From: Sediminicoccus sp. KRV36
GTDB lineage: Bacteria; Pseudomonadota; Alphaproteobacteria; Acetobacterales; Acetobacteraceae
DNA: 64,000 nucleotides
Reading direction: 5' to 3'
Assembly: GCF_023243115.1 (NCBI RefSeq)
Contig: NZ_CP085081.1
Coordinates: 1,364,001 to 1,428,000 of the forward strand
This document shows positions 10,268 to 19,361 of this stretch, piece by piece; the first letter of the stretch is position 1, and every line of letters begins with the position of its first letter. Position numbers and translations under genes: made by a program. The notes under the pieces were generated by a model. The model saw only the letters and a list, made by a program, of their open reading frames with translations, searched no databases and had not been told where the DNA came from.

Positions 10268-10723
10268 TTAGCCCCCCGCCCGCACATACAGCGCCTCCGT
10301 CGCGGCCAGATCCCGCGCCACGGGCAGGCGCGTATCCAGCGCATGCACCACCAACGCACCCGCCGCATCCGTGCCGGCCGGCAGCGCGCCGGGGGCGAGG
10401 CTGGCGAGTGCCGTGAAGCCATCACGCGCCGGACCCTCGGGCAGGGCGCTGGCATGGATGACCAGGCCGGGCTGCAGGGGCAGGCGGGGATCAAAGGCGC
10501 GGCGGGCGATATCGGTCCCGGCCAGCAGCGCCTGCCAGCCGCTGCGGCCCGCCAGGCGAAATGCCGCCAGCGGGTCGGCCAGGGCCATCCGTCCCGGCAT
10601 CAGCCGCGTGCTGGCCCAAGTGGCGAGCGCCGCCGCCAGCAGCCCGAAGGGCAGCCCCGCCGGGCCCCCGGCCAGGATCAGCCACAGGCCCAGGAACAGC
10701 GCGAAGCGGGCCGCGCGCTCCAT
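10268..10723 (-). CDS. mnhE: Na+/H+ antiporter subunit E (MrpE/MnhE)
   Basis: A 151-residue protein: two N-terminal hydrophobic helices (ARFALFLGLWLILAGGPAGLPFGLLAAAL), then a soluble domain with the MrpE-like stretch ARRAFDPRLPLQPGLVIHAS and a C-terminal VVHALDTRLPVARDLA. It starts 2 bases after the stop of the RND pump gene, so the efflux and antiporter genes look like one transcript. It is first of the Mrp set; mnhF follows after the hairpin gap. Confidence 0.88.
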   Translation of the reverse strand: MERAARFALFLGLWLILAGGPAGLPFGLLAAALATWASTRLMPGRMALADPLAAFRLAGRSGWQALLAGTDIARRAFDPRLPLQPGLVIHASALPEGPARDGFTALASLAPGALPAGTDAAGALVVHALDTRLPVARDLAATEALYVRAGG

Positions 10724-10725
10724 GC

Positions 10726-13700
10726 TCAGCCTCGTGCCGGCGGCCGGCCGCCAAACACCGTGACGTAGAGCGTGGGCAGGAACACCAGCGTCAGCAGCGT
10801 CGCCACCATCAGGCCCCCCATGATGGCGAAGGCCATCGGCCCCCAGAACACCGTGGGCGCGATGGGGATCAGCCCGAAGACCGTGGAAATGGCGGTCAGC
10901 ATCATGGGCCGGAGGCGTGAGGAGGCGGCCCGCACCACCGCCTCCCAGACGGAGGCCCCGCCGGCGCGTTCATCCTCGATCGAGATGATGAGGATGATGG
11001 CGTTCTTCGCGATCATCCCCAGCAGCGCGAGGATGCCCAGGATGGCGACGAACCCAAGCGGCCGCCCGGAGGCCAGCAAGGCCAGCACCACGCCGATGAT
11101 GCCGAGTGGCAGCAGCGCCACCACCAGGAACAAGCGCCTGAAGGAGACCAGCTGGAACATCATCAGCGTCAGCATCACCGCCAGCATCACCGGCACCACC
11201 GCCAGCACCGAGGCCTGGGAGAGCGCGCTCTCCTCCGCGATGCCGCCAAGATCCACGCGATAGGGGCGGGGGAGTGTGGCGTTCAGCGCGTCAATCCGCG
11301 GCTGCATGATGGCCACCACCGAATCCGGCAGGGTGCCGGCGGTGACATCGGCGCGGATGGTCAGTGTTGGCACGCGGTCCCGCCGCCAGACCATCGGGAA
11401 TTCCTGCGCATATTCGAAGCTCGCAAGCTGGCTGAGCGGCACGGTGCGCCCACCCGGCAGCGGGATCTGGATGGAGCGCAGGGTGGCGAGCGAGAGCCGC
11501 TCCTCGCCCGTCGCCCGCGCCACGACATTAATGAGATAGATGTCGTCGCGCAGCTGGGTGATGGTGGTGCCGGTGACAGCCGCGTTCAGCACGGCGGCAA
11601 CGCCTGCGGAGCTGAGGCCGAGGCGGCGTGCCTCATCCTGGTCCACCACCACGCGCAATTGCCGTGCCGGTTCCATCCAGTCGAAATGCACATGCCGCGA
11701 GCCACGCGCCTCGGCCATGATGCGGGCCACATCCTGCGCGATCTCGCGCACCTTCTCGATCTCGGGACCATTCACCCGGTATTGCAGCGGCCAGCCCACG
11801 GGGGGGCCGAGTTCCAGCGGATACACGCGCGAGACCGCATCGGGGAATTGCTCGGCCATCAGCCGTTCCAGCCGCAATTGCAGCCGCTCGCGCCCCGGCA
11901 GGTCCTTGGCCACCACCACCAGCTGCGAGAAGAAGGGCAGGGCGAGCTGGGCGTTCAGCGGCAAATAGAAGCGGATGGCACCGCGGCCGATATAGCTGCT
12001 CCAGCGCTCCACATCGGGGTCCTGCGCCAGCACCGCCTCCAGCCGCGTGGTCGCGGCCTCGCTCGCGAAAACGGAGGCGCTCTGCGGCAGGGTGATGTCC
12101 ACCAGCAATTCCGTCCGGTCGGAGGAGGGGAAGAATTGCCGTGGGACAAATTGCATCGCGAAGATCGAGACCGCGAAGATGCCAAGCGTGATGGCGATGG
12201 TGACCCAGCGCGCGCGCATGGCCAGCGTCAGCAGCCCGGTATAGGCGCGCAGCACGCGGCCCGGCTGTTCCGGTTCGGCATTGGCGCCCGCACCTGCCGG
12301 CGCCTTGAGGATCGCCATGCCAAGCAAGGGGGCAAAGAGCACCGCCACGAACCAGGAGACGATCAGCGCAATTCCCACCACCGCGAAAATGGTGAAGGTG
12401 TATTCGCCCGCTGAGGATTTCGCGAAGCCGATCGGCAGGAACCCCGCGATGGTGACGAGCGTGCCGATCAGCATGGGTGCCGCCAGCGCCTTGTAGGCGA
12501 AGGTTGCCGCATCGCGCTTGCTGTCGCCGGCGGCCAACCTGCGGATCATCGCGTCAATCGTCGTCATCGCGTCATCCACCAGGAGCGTGAGTGCGATGAT
12601 CAATGCGCCGAGCGAGATGCGCTGCAGGTCAATGCCAAAGAGCGACATGATGGGAAAGACGATGGCCAGCGTCAGCGGGATTGAGAGTGCCACGACCGAG
12701 CCCGCCCGCACGCCGAGGGCCAGGAAGCTCGCCACCATGATGATGACGATGGCCTGCCACAGGCTTTCCATGAAATCGCCGATGGCTTCATCCACCGTCA
12801 CCGCCTGGTCAGCCACCAGCAGGGCCTCGATGCCGATGGGCAGGTTTGCGCGGATTTCGGCGATGGCGGCCTGCACGTTCCGGCCGAGGCCGAGGATATC
12901 CCCCGCCTCCCGCATGGCGATGGCGACGCCGATGGCGGGCACGCCATTCACCCGGAACATGGGTTGCGGCGGGTCGGCGAAGCCGCGCCGGATGGTGGCG
13001 ATGTCGGTCAGGCGAAACACCCGCTCGCCGATCACGAAATTCACCGCGAGCAGATCCTGCTCGCTCTCGAAGGCGCCGGAGACGCGGACGGCCAGGCGCT
13101 CCTCACCCGTCTCGATCATGCCGGAGGGGCGGACGACATTCTGCGCCTGCAAGGCCTGCAGGATGGCGCCATAGTTCAGCCCGAGGCCGGCCAGCCGCTC
13201 GGTCGAGAATTCGATGAAGACGCGCTCATCCTGGGCACCCAGGAGTTCCACCTTGGAGACATCGGGCACCAGCAGCAGGCGGGAGCGCGCATCCTCGACA
13301 TAGTCGCGCAATTCGCGGGGCGTGAAGCCATCGGCGGTGAAGCCGTAGATGATGCCGAAGGTGTCGCCGAAATCATCATTGAAGAAGGGGCCGGCCACAC
13401 CGCCGGGAAGGGTGTGGCGCATATCGGCCACCCGCCTTCGCACCTGGTACCACATGTCGGGCACCACGGTGGCGGGTGTGGCGCCCTTGAGGTCCACGAA
13501 GATGGTGGTCTGGCCGGGCACGGTGTAGCTGCGCAGCCGGTCCAGGTTGGGGGTTTCCTGCAGCGTGCGTTCCAGGCGTTCCGTCACCTGGAGCAGCGTC
13601 TCCTCGATGGTCGCCCCCGGCCAGACGGCCGAGACGATCATGGTGCGGAAGGTGAAGGCCGGATCCTCGTTGCGGCCGAGCTTGAAGAAGGCGAAGCCGC

Positions 13701-13782
13701 CCGCGATCAGCGCCACGATCATGAAATAGATGATGAGCGACCGCTTGTTGATCGCCCATTCGGAGAGGTTCGGGCCGATCAT
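10726..13782 (-). CDS. RND-family efflux pump, inner membrane subunit
   Basis: A 1018-residue proton-driven pump with the AcrB-type plan of 12 helices and two large periplasmic loops. The first helix (SLIIYFMIVALIAGGFAFFKLGRNEDPAF) and the C-terminal signature (PLGIIGVVLALLASGRPLGFVAILGILALLGMIAKNAI) are typical. The TM4 acidic pair used for proton relay is present (TLLVDDAMTTIDAM). It overlaps its membrane-fusion partner by ATGA (13782-13779). No outer-membrane channel gene lies nearby, so it probably borrows a TolC-type protein encoded elsewhere. Substrate cannot be read from sequence. Confidence 0.94.
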   Translation of the reverse strand: MIGPNLSEWAINKRSLIIYFMIVALIAGGFAFFKLGRNEDPAFTFRTMIVSAVWPGATIEETLLQVTERLERTLQETPNLDRLRSYTVPGQTTIFVDLKGATPATVVPDMWYQVRRRVADMRHTLPGGVAGPFFNDDFGDTFGIIYGFTADGFTPRELRDYVEDARSRLLLVPDVSKVELLGAQDERVFIEFSTERLAGLGLNYGAILQALQAQNVVRPSGMIETGEERLAVRVSGAFESEQDLLAVNFVIGERVFRLTDIATIRRGFADPPQPMFRVNGVPAIGVAIAMREAGDILGLGRNVQAAIAEIRANLPIGIEALLVADQAVTVDEAIGDFMESLWQAIVIIMVASFLALGVRAGSVVALSIPLTLAIVFPIMSLFGIDLQRISLGALIIALTLLVDDAMTTIDAMIRRLAAGDSKRDAATFAYKALAAPMLIGTLVTIAGFLPIGFAKSSAGEYTFTIFAVVGIALIVSWFVAVLFAPLLGMAILKAPAGAGANAEPEQPGRVLRAYTGLLTLAMRARWVTIAITLGIFAVSIFAMQFVPRQFFPSSDRTELLVDITLPQSASVFASEAATTRLEAVLAQDPDVERWSSYIGRGAIRFYLPLNAQLALPFFSQLVVVAKDLPGRERLQLRLERLMAEQFPDAVSRVYPLELGPPVGWPLQYRVNGPEIEKVREIAQDVARIMAEARGSRHVHFDWMEPARQLRVVVDQDEARRLGLSSAGVAAVLNAAVTGTTITQLRDDIYLINVVARATGEERLSLATLRSIQIPLPGGRTVPLSQLASFEYAQEFPMVWRRDRVPTLTIRADVTAGTLPDSVVAIMQPRIDALNATLPRPYRVDLGGIAEESALSQASVLAVVPVMLAVMLTLMMFQLVSFRRLFLVVALLPLGIIGVVLALLASGRPLGFVAILGILALLGMIAKNAIILIISIEDERAGGASVWEAVVRAASSRLRPMMLTAISTVFGLIPIAPTVFWGPMAFAIMGGLMVATLLTLVFLPTLYVTVFGGRPPARG

Positions 13783-14894
13783 CGGAGCAGCCGCACCTTC
13801 TGGCCGGGGCGCAGCGTCTGCACGCCGGCGGTCACGATGATCTCGCCCGGCTGCAGCCCCTGGCCGATCACGACATGGCCCGGATCATGCCGCACCAGCT
13901 CGACCGGGCGGAGCGAGACCGTCTCGCTCGCCGGGTCCACCACCCATACGGCGGGCTGGCGCTCGGCGCGGGTGAGGGCGGAGGCCGGGATGGTGATGCC
14001 GGGCGTCGTGCCCAGCTGCATCTGGCCCGTCACGGTGGAGCCCAGGCGCATTTCGGGCGGCGGCTCGGCAAGGCCGACGCGCACCTGGAAGGTGCCGGTG
14101 ACGGCATCCGCCTGGGGCGAGACCTCACGCACGCGGCCCTGGGCGCGGATCTGCGGCTGGCCCGTGACATTCACCGCGATCAGCGGATTGGCCGGCGCCT
14201 GGTCCTTCACCTGGGCCGGCACGTCAAACACGGCGTCCCGCCCCTCGGTGCGGGCAATGCGGACGATCATGCGCCCGGGCTGCACCACTTCGCCCGGCTC
14301 GGCACCGCGCTGGGTCACGCTGCCGCTGACATCGGAGACAAGCTCCGTGTAGCCCAGCCGCGTTTCGGCGATGCTCACCTGCGCCTCGGCCGCATCCACG
14401 GCCGCACGGATGGTCTGGAGCTGCTGCGCCGCCTGATCGTAGCGGACGCGGGTCGTGAAGCCCTCGCGCAGCAATTGCCCCTGGCGCCAGTAGTTGTTCT
14501 CGGCCTCGCGCAGCTGGCCGCGGGCGGCGGTGACCTGGGCGCGGGCGGCGCGCAGGCCGTTCTCCTCATTTTCCCGCGCAAGGCGCGCGATGACCTGGCC
14601 CGCGCGCACCGCATCGCCCACATTCACCAGGCGCTCGATCATGCGGCCATCAATCCGGAAGGCGAGGTTCACCTGCGTCTCGGCCTGCACCGTGCCGGTC
14701 AATGTTACCACATCGCCACCCGCGCTGCGTTCGGCCGCGATCACGCGGACAGGGCGGATTTCCGGCGCGGGCGGGGGCGCGCCATCATCGCAGCCGGCCA
14801 ACAGCAGGAAGGCTGGCAGCAGGAGGGCCGGAAGCGCCAGGGGCCGGGATCGCACAGCCTGATCAGGGCGGATCGGCAGCGGGATGGATGGCAT
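13779..14894 (-). CDS. RND efflux membrane-fusion protein (lipoprotein)
   Basis: A 371-residue periplasmic adaptor. The N-terminus carries a lipoprotein signal with lipobox LLAGC (Cys near residue 35). Next come the barrel-sandwich half (VTLTGTVQAETQVNLAFRIDGRMIERLVNVGDAVRAGQVIARL), a coiled-coil hairpin (~residues 110-175) and the second half (GYTELVSDVSGSVTQRGAEPGEVVQPG). It is first gene of the long leftward train and links the RND pump to an outer membrane channel. Start chosen at 14894; the ~190-base spacer to the hydrolase gene should hold the promoter. Confidence 0.92.
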   Translation of the reverse strand: MPSIPLPIRPDQAVRSRPLALPALLLPAFLLLAGCDDGAPPPAPEIRPVRVIAAERSAGGDVVTLTGTVQAETQVNLAFRIDGRMIERLVNVGDAVRAGQVIARLARENEENGLRAARAQVTAARGQLREAENNYWRQGQLLREGFTTRVRYDQAAQQLQTIRAAVDAAEAQVSIAETRLGYTELVSDVSGSVTQRGAEPGEVVQPGRMIVRIARTEGRDAVFDVPAQVKDQAPANPLIAVNVTGQPQIRAQGRVREVSPQADAVTGTFQVRVGLAEPPPEMRLGSTVTGQMQLGTTPGITIPASALTRAERQPAVWVVDPASETVSLRPVELVRHDPGHVVIGQGLQPGEIIVTAGVQTLRPGQKVRLLR

Positions 14895-15086
14895 GGATAT
14901 CCTCTGATCAGTTCAAGGCGGCCACTCCCCGCCCATATGCCTGATGTGGCATGGCAGCGGCAAACCCGCCACGGAAACATCATCTGCCGGCAGGCAATCG
15001 CAGCGTCAGTTTCATTCGCATCGGCCCCCGTCAGCCGGATCAGCCCTGCATCCCAAGGCTGCGCCGAACGTCCCAAAACCGCCGCG

Positions 15087-16565
15087 TTAGCGGGGCGGCA
15101 GCACCTGGCCGATGCGGCCGGCCATGTAGGGGAAGAAGGGGTTCCAGGAGATCCGCACCAGCGAATCGAGTGCCATGACCAGCACGCCGGTTTCCCCCCG
15201 GATCGCCGTGGCGCCGAGGCTCACGCCGAATTCCGCTTCCGCCTCCGGGCTCAGCCCGTAGAGCGAATCCGTGACGGGAAAGGGCAGGGCAATATGCGAG
15301 AGGGAATAGACATCGCGCGGATACTGCAGGCCGAGCGGCACCACCTCCTCCTGCGTCGCGCCGGCCGGGGTCACGCGGGCCACCACCTCGGTGCTGGTAT
15401 CGTCGCGGTTGGTGATGACGGTGAGGCGCCAGTTGCGCGGCGGATCGGGCACGATGCGCTCCACCGCCGGATCAAAGGCGGGCCGCAGCAGGAAGCTCAG
15501 CTTGGTGCCGCGATTGCGGTCGAAGATGACAAGTTCGCTGCCATTGGCGGGCAGCAGCGCGAAGAAATCATTCACCAGCGCCTGCGTGCTGACGGTGAAA
15601 TCCATCAGCGACTGGAAGGCCAGCACCGGCGCCATGCCTTCCAGCCTCCCGGCGCGGGAAAGCCGGCGCGCCTGGCCCTGCACCTGCTGCGTCAGCCGGA
15701 AGGACTGGACCGCGGCATTCACGGGAAAGGAATTGTATTTGAAGGGGTTGAACTCGGGCAGGATGGAAAGCCAGGCCGCCTTGGCGAAGCGCGGCAGCAT
15801 GGCCGGCAAGGAGGCGAGGCCCGCAAAGCGCGCGAAACCCGAAACGCCCACCATGGGTGAGATCACGACCACCCGGGCCGGCTGCACCAGGCTGGGGTCT
15901 TCGACCGCGTCCATGGCGTGTTTGAGGGCCAGCGCGCCGCCATTGGAGTAGCCCACGATATGCACGGGCGCCGTGGGGCCGGCCCGCCGCCGCGCCTCAC
16001 GCAGGGCAAGGCGGGTCGCCGCGGTCCAATCCTCCCACGCGGCCACGGTCAGCCCGGCGGGCACGGTGCCGTGGCCCGGCACGCGCAAACCCAGCGCCAC
16101 GAAGCCCGCAGCGCGGTAAAGCTCCGCCACGTGGCGCAGGCTGTAGGGCGCATCGGTCAGCCCATGGACCAGCACCACCGCGCCGCGCGGGCTGCCCTCC
16201 GGCTCCAGCACAAAGGAGCGGTTCCAATCCTGCGCAAAACCGGGCGGATGGATGGGGCTGCCCGCGAAGAACCTGTTTTCCAGTGTGCGCTGTTCGAGTG
16301 GCAGCTGCGTCGTGACCTCGCGCCGGACCTGGTCGAAAATCCGCTGCTCCGCGGCGAGGTAGCCGGCCCAGTCGAGCCGGTTGATCTGCTCGGCCCGCAG
16401 GTCATCGGGGATTTGCGTGTGCCAGAGTTCCAGCGCCGGGCCGGTCTGGCTGTCCACCATGCGCACCACGATGACAACGAGAAGCACGGCGACCAGCGCA
16501 TAGGCCAGTCGCCGCGTCCATCGCCACAGCCAGCTTGCGATCCCGTGCATGGCAGAATCTGTCAC
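15087..16565 (-). CDS. Membrane-anchored alpha/beta hydrolase
   Basis: A 492-residue protein. One N-terminal membrane helix (residues ~19-36) anchors an alpha/beta hydrolase domain starting near residue 127 (RGAVVLVHGLTDAPYSLR). The oxyanion-site HG is at 134-135 and the nucleophile elbow GYSNGG at 205-210 (Ser207). PGHGTVPAGLT follows the usual lid position. The catalytic His is likely in the C-terminal SLSHIALPF. Reaction and substrate are unknown; lipase- or esterase-like activity on envelope material is plausible. It reads leftward, alone, 192 bases from the efflux train. Confidence 0.8.
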   Translation of the reverse strand: MTDSAMHGIASWLWRWTRRLAYALVAVLLVVIVVRMVDSQTGPALELWHTQIPDDLRAEQINRLDWAGYLAAEQRIFDQVRREVTTQLPLEQRTLENRFFAGSPIHPPGFAQDWNRSFVLEPEGSPRGAVVLVHGLTDAPYSLRHVAELYRAAGFVALGLRVPGHGTVPAGLTVAAWEDWTAATRLALREARRRAGPTAPVHIVGYSNGGALALKHAMDAVEDPSLVQPARVVVISPMVGVSGFARFAGLASLPAMLPRFAKAAWLSILPEFNPFKYNSFPVNAAVQSFRLTQQVQGQARRLSRAGRLEGMAPVLAFQSLMDFTVSTQALVNDFFALLPANGSELVIFDRNRGTKLSFLLRPAFDPAVERIVPDPPRNWRLTVITNRDDTSTEVVARVTPAGATQEEVVPLGLQYPRDVYSLSHIALPFPVTDSLYGLSPEAEAEFGVSLGATAIRGETGVLVMALDSLVRISWNPFFPYMAGRIGQVLPPR

Positions 16566-16583
16566 ACGGATCGCATCAGGCGG

Positions 16584-17111
16584 CTATCCCCCGCGGCCGT
16601 CGCGGGCGGCCTGCGCGTTGCGCCCAGCCTGGGAGACGCTGCCTGCGCGCGCGTCACTGATGATGCCGCGCCGCTTGGCATTGGGGCGGGCGGTAGCACC
16701 CCGGGCCGGGCTGTCCCCGCCGGCCGGATGATGCGGCGTGGCGGCCTTGCGGCGCTCCAGGGCCGCGCGCAGCGCTGCCGTCGCTTCGGCGCGCCGGGCT
16801 TCGTCGCGCAGCACGGTGAGGCGCGCATTCACGCGCTTCAGGCCGCGCGCAAAGACCTGCTTTTTGCCGGTGAGGCCGCGGTCACTCGCCGTTTCGGCGG
16901 CGGTGCCGCGCGCCTCGGCCTTGCCGCGATGGACGCGCCGGCGGCCGCGGATGAGGTCCCGCGCGCGGGCGTGCTGGCCGCGCAGCCAACGGGCCAGGCT
17001 GACCAGTTCCTCATGCGGCAAGGCCGCCAGCTCGGGGTAGTGGCTGCTGACGACGGGGGCGAACTCCTCCTCGCTCAGCAGGCGCCGTTCGGCGGCGAAT
17101 TCAACGCCCAT
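16584..17111 (-). CDS. Hypothetical basic protein
   Basis: A 175-residue, highly charged protein that I do not recognise. A good ribosome site (AAGGAG, about 8 bases before the ATG at 17111) supports it. The N-terminal half is helical (SEEEFAPVVSSHYPELAALPHEELVSLARWLRGQHARARDLI). The middle is Arg/Lys-rich with GLTGKKQVFARGLKRVNARL, and the tail (KRRGIISDARAGSVSQAGR) looks disordered. It has no signal peptide or membrane helix. Nucleic-acid binding is possible from its charge, but that is a guess. It ends 18 bases before the hydrolase gene on the same strand, so the two may be cotranscribed. Confidence 0.7.
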   Translation of the reverse strand: MGVEFAAERRLLSEEEFAPVVSSHYPELAALPHEELVSLARWLRGQHARARDLIRGRRRVHRGKAEARGTAAETASDRGLTGKKQVFARGLKRVNARLTVLRDEARRAEATAALRAALERRKAATPHHPAGGDSPARGATARPNAKRRGIISDARAGSVSQAGRNAQAARDGRGG

Positions 17112-17304
17112 GAAGCGCTCCTTTCTGCGTGATTGGCATGGGTTTCACTATGCCGCGTCTTTGCCTCGGGCGGCAGGGGGGGGGCGTCCCGGCACTGCAC
17201 CCAGCATCCCAGGAGGGGGCGCAGCTGTTGTGCGCTGCACAAAAGGCATGCGATAGCCTCAGGCTGGTTCGGTCGTATACCAAAGCGGCCGGGAGGAGCC
17301 CAAC

Positions 17305-18309
17305 ATGTTGCTCGGCCTCTGCGCGGCCATCCTGACGGCCGGCGCGATGTACCTCGCGCAATCCATCCTGGTGCCGATCCTCTTTGCGGTATTCGCCATC
17401 GCGCTGGTCTGGCCCCTGCAACGCCGCCTCGCGGTGATCCTGCCGGGCGCGCTGGCCATGCTGGTCACCATGGCCGGCGCGCTGGTCACTCTGGTCGGCA
17501 TGGCGCTGCTCATCGCCTGGGCCTTTGGCAGCGTGGGGCAATGGGTCCTCGCCAATTCCGCACAGTTGCAGATGCTCTATGCCCAGAAGCTCGCTTTCCT
17601 GGAGGCGCGCGGCATCGCCGTTGCCGGCGTCTTCGTCGAGAATTTCAACACGCGCTGGCTGGTGCGCATCGCGCAGGAGGTCACGGGGCGGCTGCAGGGA
17701 ATCCTCAGCTTCACCATCGTCACCGTCGTCTTCCTGGTGCTCGGCCTGCTTGAGGTGGATGTGGTGCGCCGCCAGATGGAGCGGATGGAGGGGCAGACGG
17801 CGCCAGCCCTGCTCGCCGCCAGCGCCGCCACGGCCCGGAAATTCCGCGTCTACATGCTGGTCCGCACCATCATGAGCGTTGTCACCGGTGTCTGCGTCTG
17901 GGGCTTCGCGACCTTCATGGGCCTCGACCTCGCGGCCGAGTGGGGGGTGATCGCCTTTGTGCTGAACTACATCCCCTTCATCGGCCCGTTGGTGGCGACG
18001 CTCTTCCCCACGCTCTTTGCCATTCTGCAATTTGCCTCGTGGGAGGTGGCGGTGGTGGTCTTCCTCAGCCTGAATGCCATCCAGACCATCTCGGGCAGCT
18101 ATATCGAGCCGCTGCTGGCCGGCAAGACGCTGGCCGTGTCCTCCTTCATGGTGCTGCTCGCGGTGTTCTTCGGCTCCTTTCTCTGGGGCATTCCGGGTGC
18201 CTTCATCGGCGTGCCGGTGCTCATCGCGGCCCTCACCATTTGCCAGCAATTCCCCGGCAGCCGCTGGTTCGCCGACCTGCTTTCAGGTCGTGATCCCGCG
18301 CGCGGCTAA
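17305..18309 (+). CDS. AI-2E family transporter (first of two in the window)
   Basis: A 334-residue membrane protein of the AI-2E/PerM family (PF01594), with about eight helices. Family blocks: LVPILFAVFAIALVWPLQRRL, FVLNYIPFIGPLVATLFPTLFAI and SGSYIEPLLAGKTLAVSSFMVLLAVFFGSFLWGIPGAFIGVPV. Members export small molecules or act as ion/proton antiporters; the substrate cannot be told. A ribosome site GGGAGGAG sits 5 bases before the ATG at 17305. The patatin gene follows after 18 bases on the same strand, and the GntP permease after that. Confidence 0.9.
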   Translation: MLLGLCAAILTAGAMYLAQSILVPILFAVFAIALVWPLQRRLAVILPGALAMLVTMAGALVTLVGMALLIAWAFGSVGQWVLANSAQLQMLYAQKLAFLEARGIAVAGVFVENFNTRWLVRIAQEVTGRLQGILSFTIVTVVFLVLGLLEVDVVRRQMERMEGQTAPALLAASAATARKFRVYMLVRTIMSVVTGVCVWGFATFMGLDLAAEWGVIAFVLNYIPFIGPLVATLFPTLFAILQFASWEVAVVVFLSLNAIQTISGSYIEPLLAGKTLAVSSFMVLLAVFFGSFLWGIPGAFIGVPVLIAALTICQQFPGSRWFADLLSGRDPARG

Positions 18310-18327
18310 CCCTATCGGAACGTCCAT

Positions 18328-19356
18328 ATGCCCAAGACCCGCTCGCCTTTGCTGATTGACCTCGCACTCCAGGGTGGTGGCAGCCATGGCGCCTTCACCT
18401 GGGGCGTGCTGGACCGGCTGCTGGAGGAAAGCTGGCTGAAGATCGAGGCGATTTCCGGCACCTCTGCCGGCGCCATGAACGCGGCCGTGCTGGCGGATGG
18501 CTTCACCCGCGCCGGCGCCGATGGCGCGCGGGAGGCGCTGGAGAAGTTCTGGCGCAACGTGTCCGAAGCCGCCGCGATGAGCCCGCTCAAGCGCGGCCCG
18601 CTGGATGTCATGCTGGATCGCTGGACGCTCGATACCTCGCCCGCCTACATCGCGATGGACGTCATGACGCGGCTCTTCTCGCCCTATGACATGCCCTTTG
18701 GCGGCAAGAACCCGCTGGAGGAAATCCTGGCCGGCAGCCTGGATTTCGAGCGGCTGGCGCGCTCCTCCATCAAGCTCTTCATCACCGCCACCAATGTGCG
18801 GACCGGCCGCGGGCGGGTGTTTCGCAATGCCGAGATTTCGCCACAGGTGCTGATGGCCTCGGCCTGCCTGCCGCAGATGTTCCAGGCGGTGGAAATTGAC
18901 GGCGATGGCTATTGGGATGGCGGCTTCGCCGGCAACCCGACGATGCGCCCGCTGATCCAGGAATGCGTCTCGGACGATACCATCCTGATCGGCATCAACC
19001 CCGTGGAGCGGCCGGGCGTGCCGCGCTCGGCCCGGGATATCCTGAACCGGCTGAACGAGGTGTCCTTCAACGCGGTGCTGTTGAAGGAGCTGGAGATGAT
19101 GGCCCTGCTGCGCCGCGGCGCCGCCCTCACCGAGGATGCCGAGGCGAAGCATTGGGGCAGCATGCGCATCCACCTGGTGCGCAGCGACATGCTGACCGAT
19201 CTGGGGGCGTCCTCGAAGCTCAATGCCGAATGGGCCTTCCTGACGATGCTGCGCGATGAGGGCCGCCGCGCGGGCGAAGCCTTCCTGGCGGGCAAGGGCC
19301 AGGAACTCGGGAAAAGCTCGACGCTCGACATCGATCAGCTGCTGGCCGGCTGGTAG
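18328..19356 (+). CDS. Patatin-like phospholipase
   Basis: A 342-residue lipid acyl hydrolase of the patatin family. The oxyanion loop LQGGGSHGAF lies at residues 14-23, the nucleophile elbow GTSAG at 44-48 (Ser46), and the dyad Asp in DGG at 197-199, followed by FAGNP. No signal peptide is seen, so it may act in the cytoplasm or reach membranes peripherally. It is in line with the AI-2E gene (18 bases upstream) and the GntP permease gene (5 bases downstream), suggesting one transcript. Confidence 0.93.
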   Translation: MPKTRSPLLIDLALQGGGSHGAFTWGVLDRLLEESWLKIEAISGTSAGAMNAAVLADGFTRAGADGAREALEKFWRNVSEAAAMSPLKRGPLDVMLDRWTLDTSPAYIAMDVMTRLFSPYDMPFGGKNPLEEILAGSLDFERLARSSIKLFITATNVRTGRGRVFRNAEISPQVLMASACLPQMFQAVEIDGDGYWDGGFAGNPTMRPLIQECVSDDTILIGINPVERPGVPRSARDILNRLNEVSFNAVLLKELEMMALLRRGAALTEDAEAKHWGSMRIHLVRSDMLTDLGASSKLNAEWAFLTMLRDEGRRAGEAFLAGKGQELGKSSTLDIDQLLAGW

Positions 19357-19361
19357 CCGCC

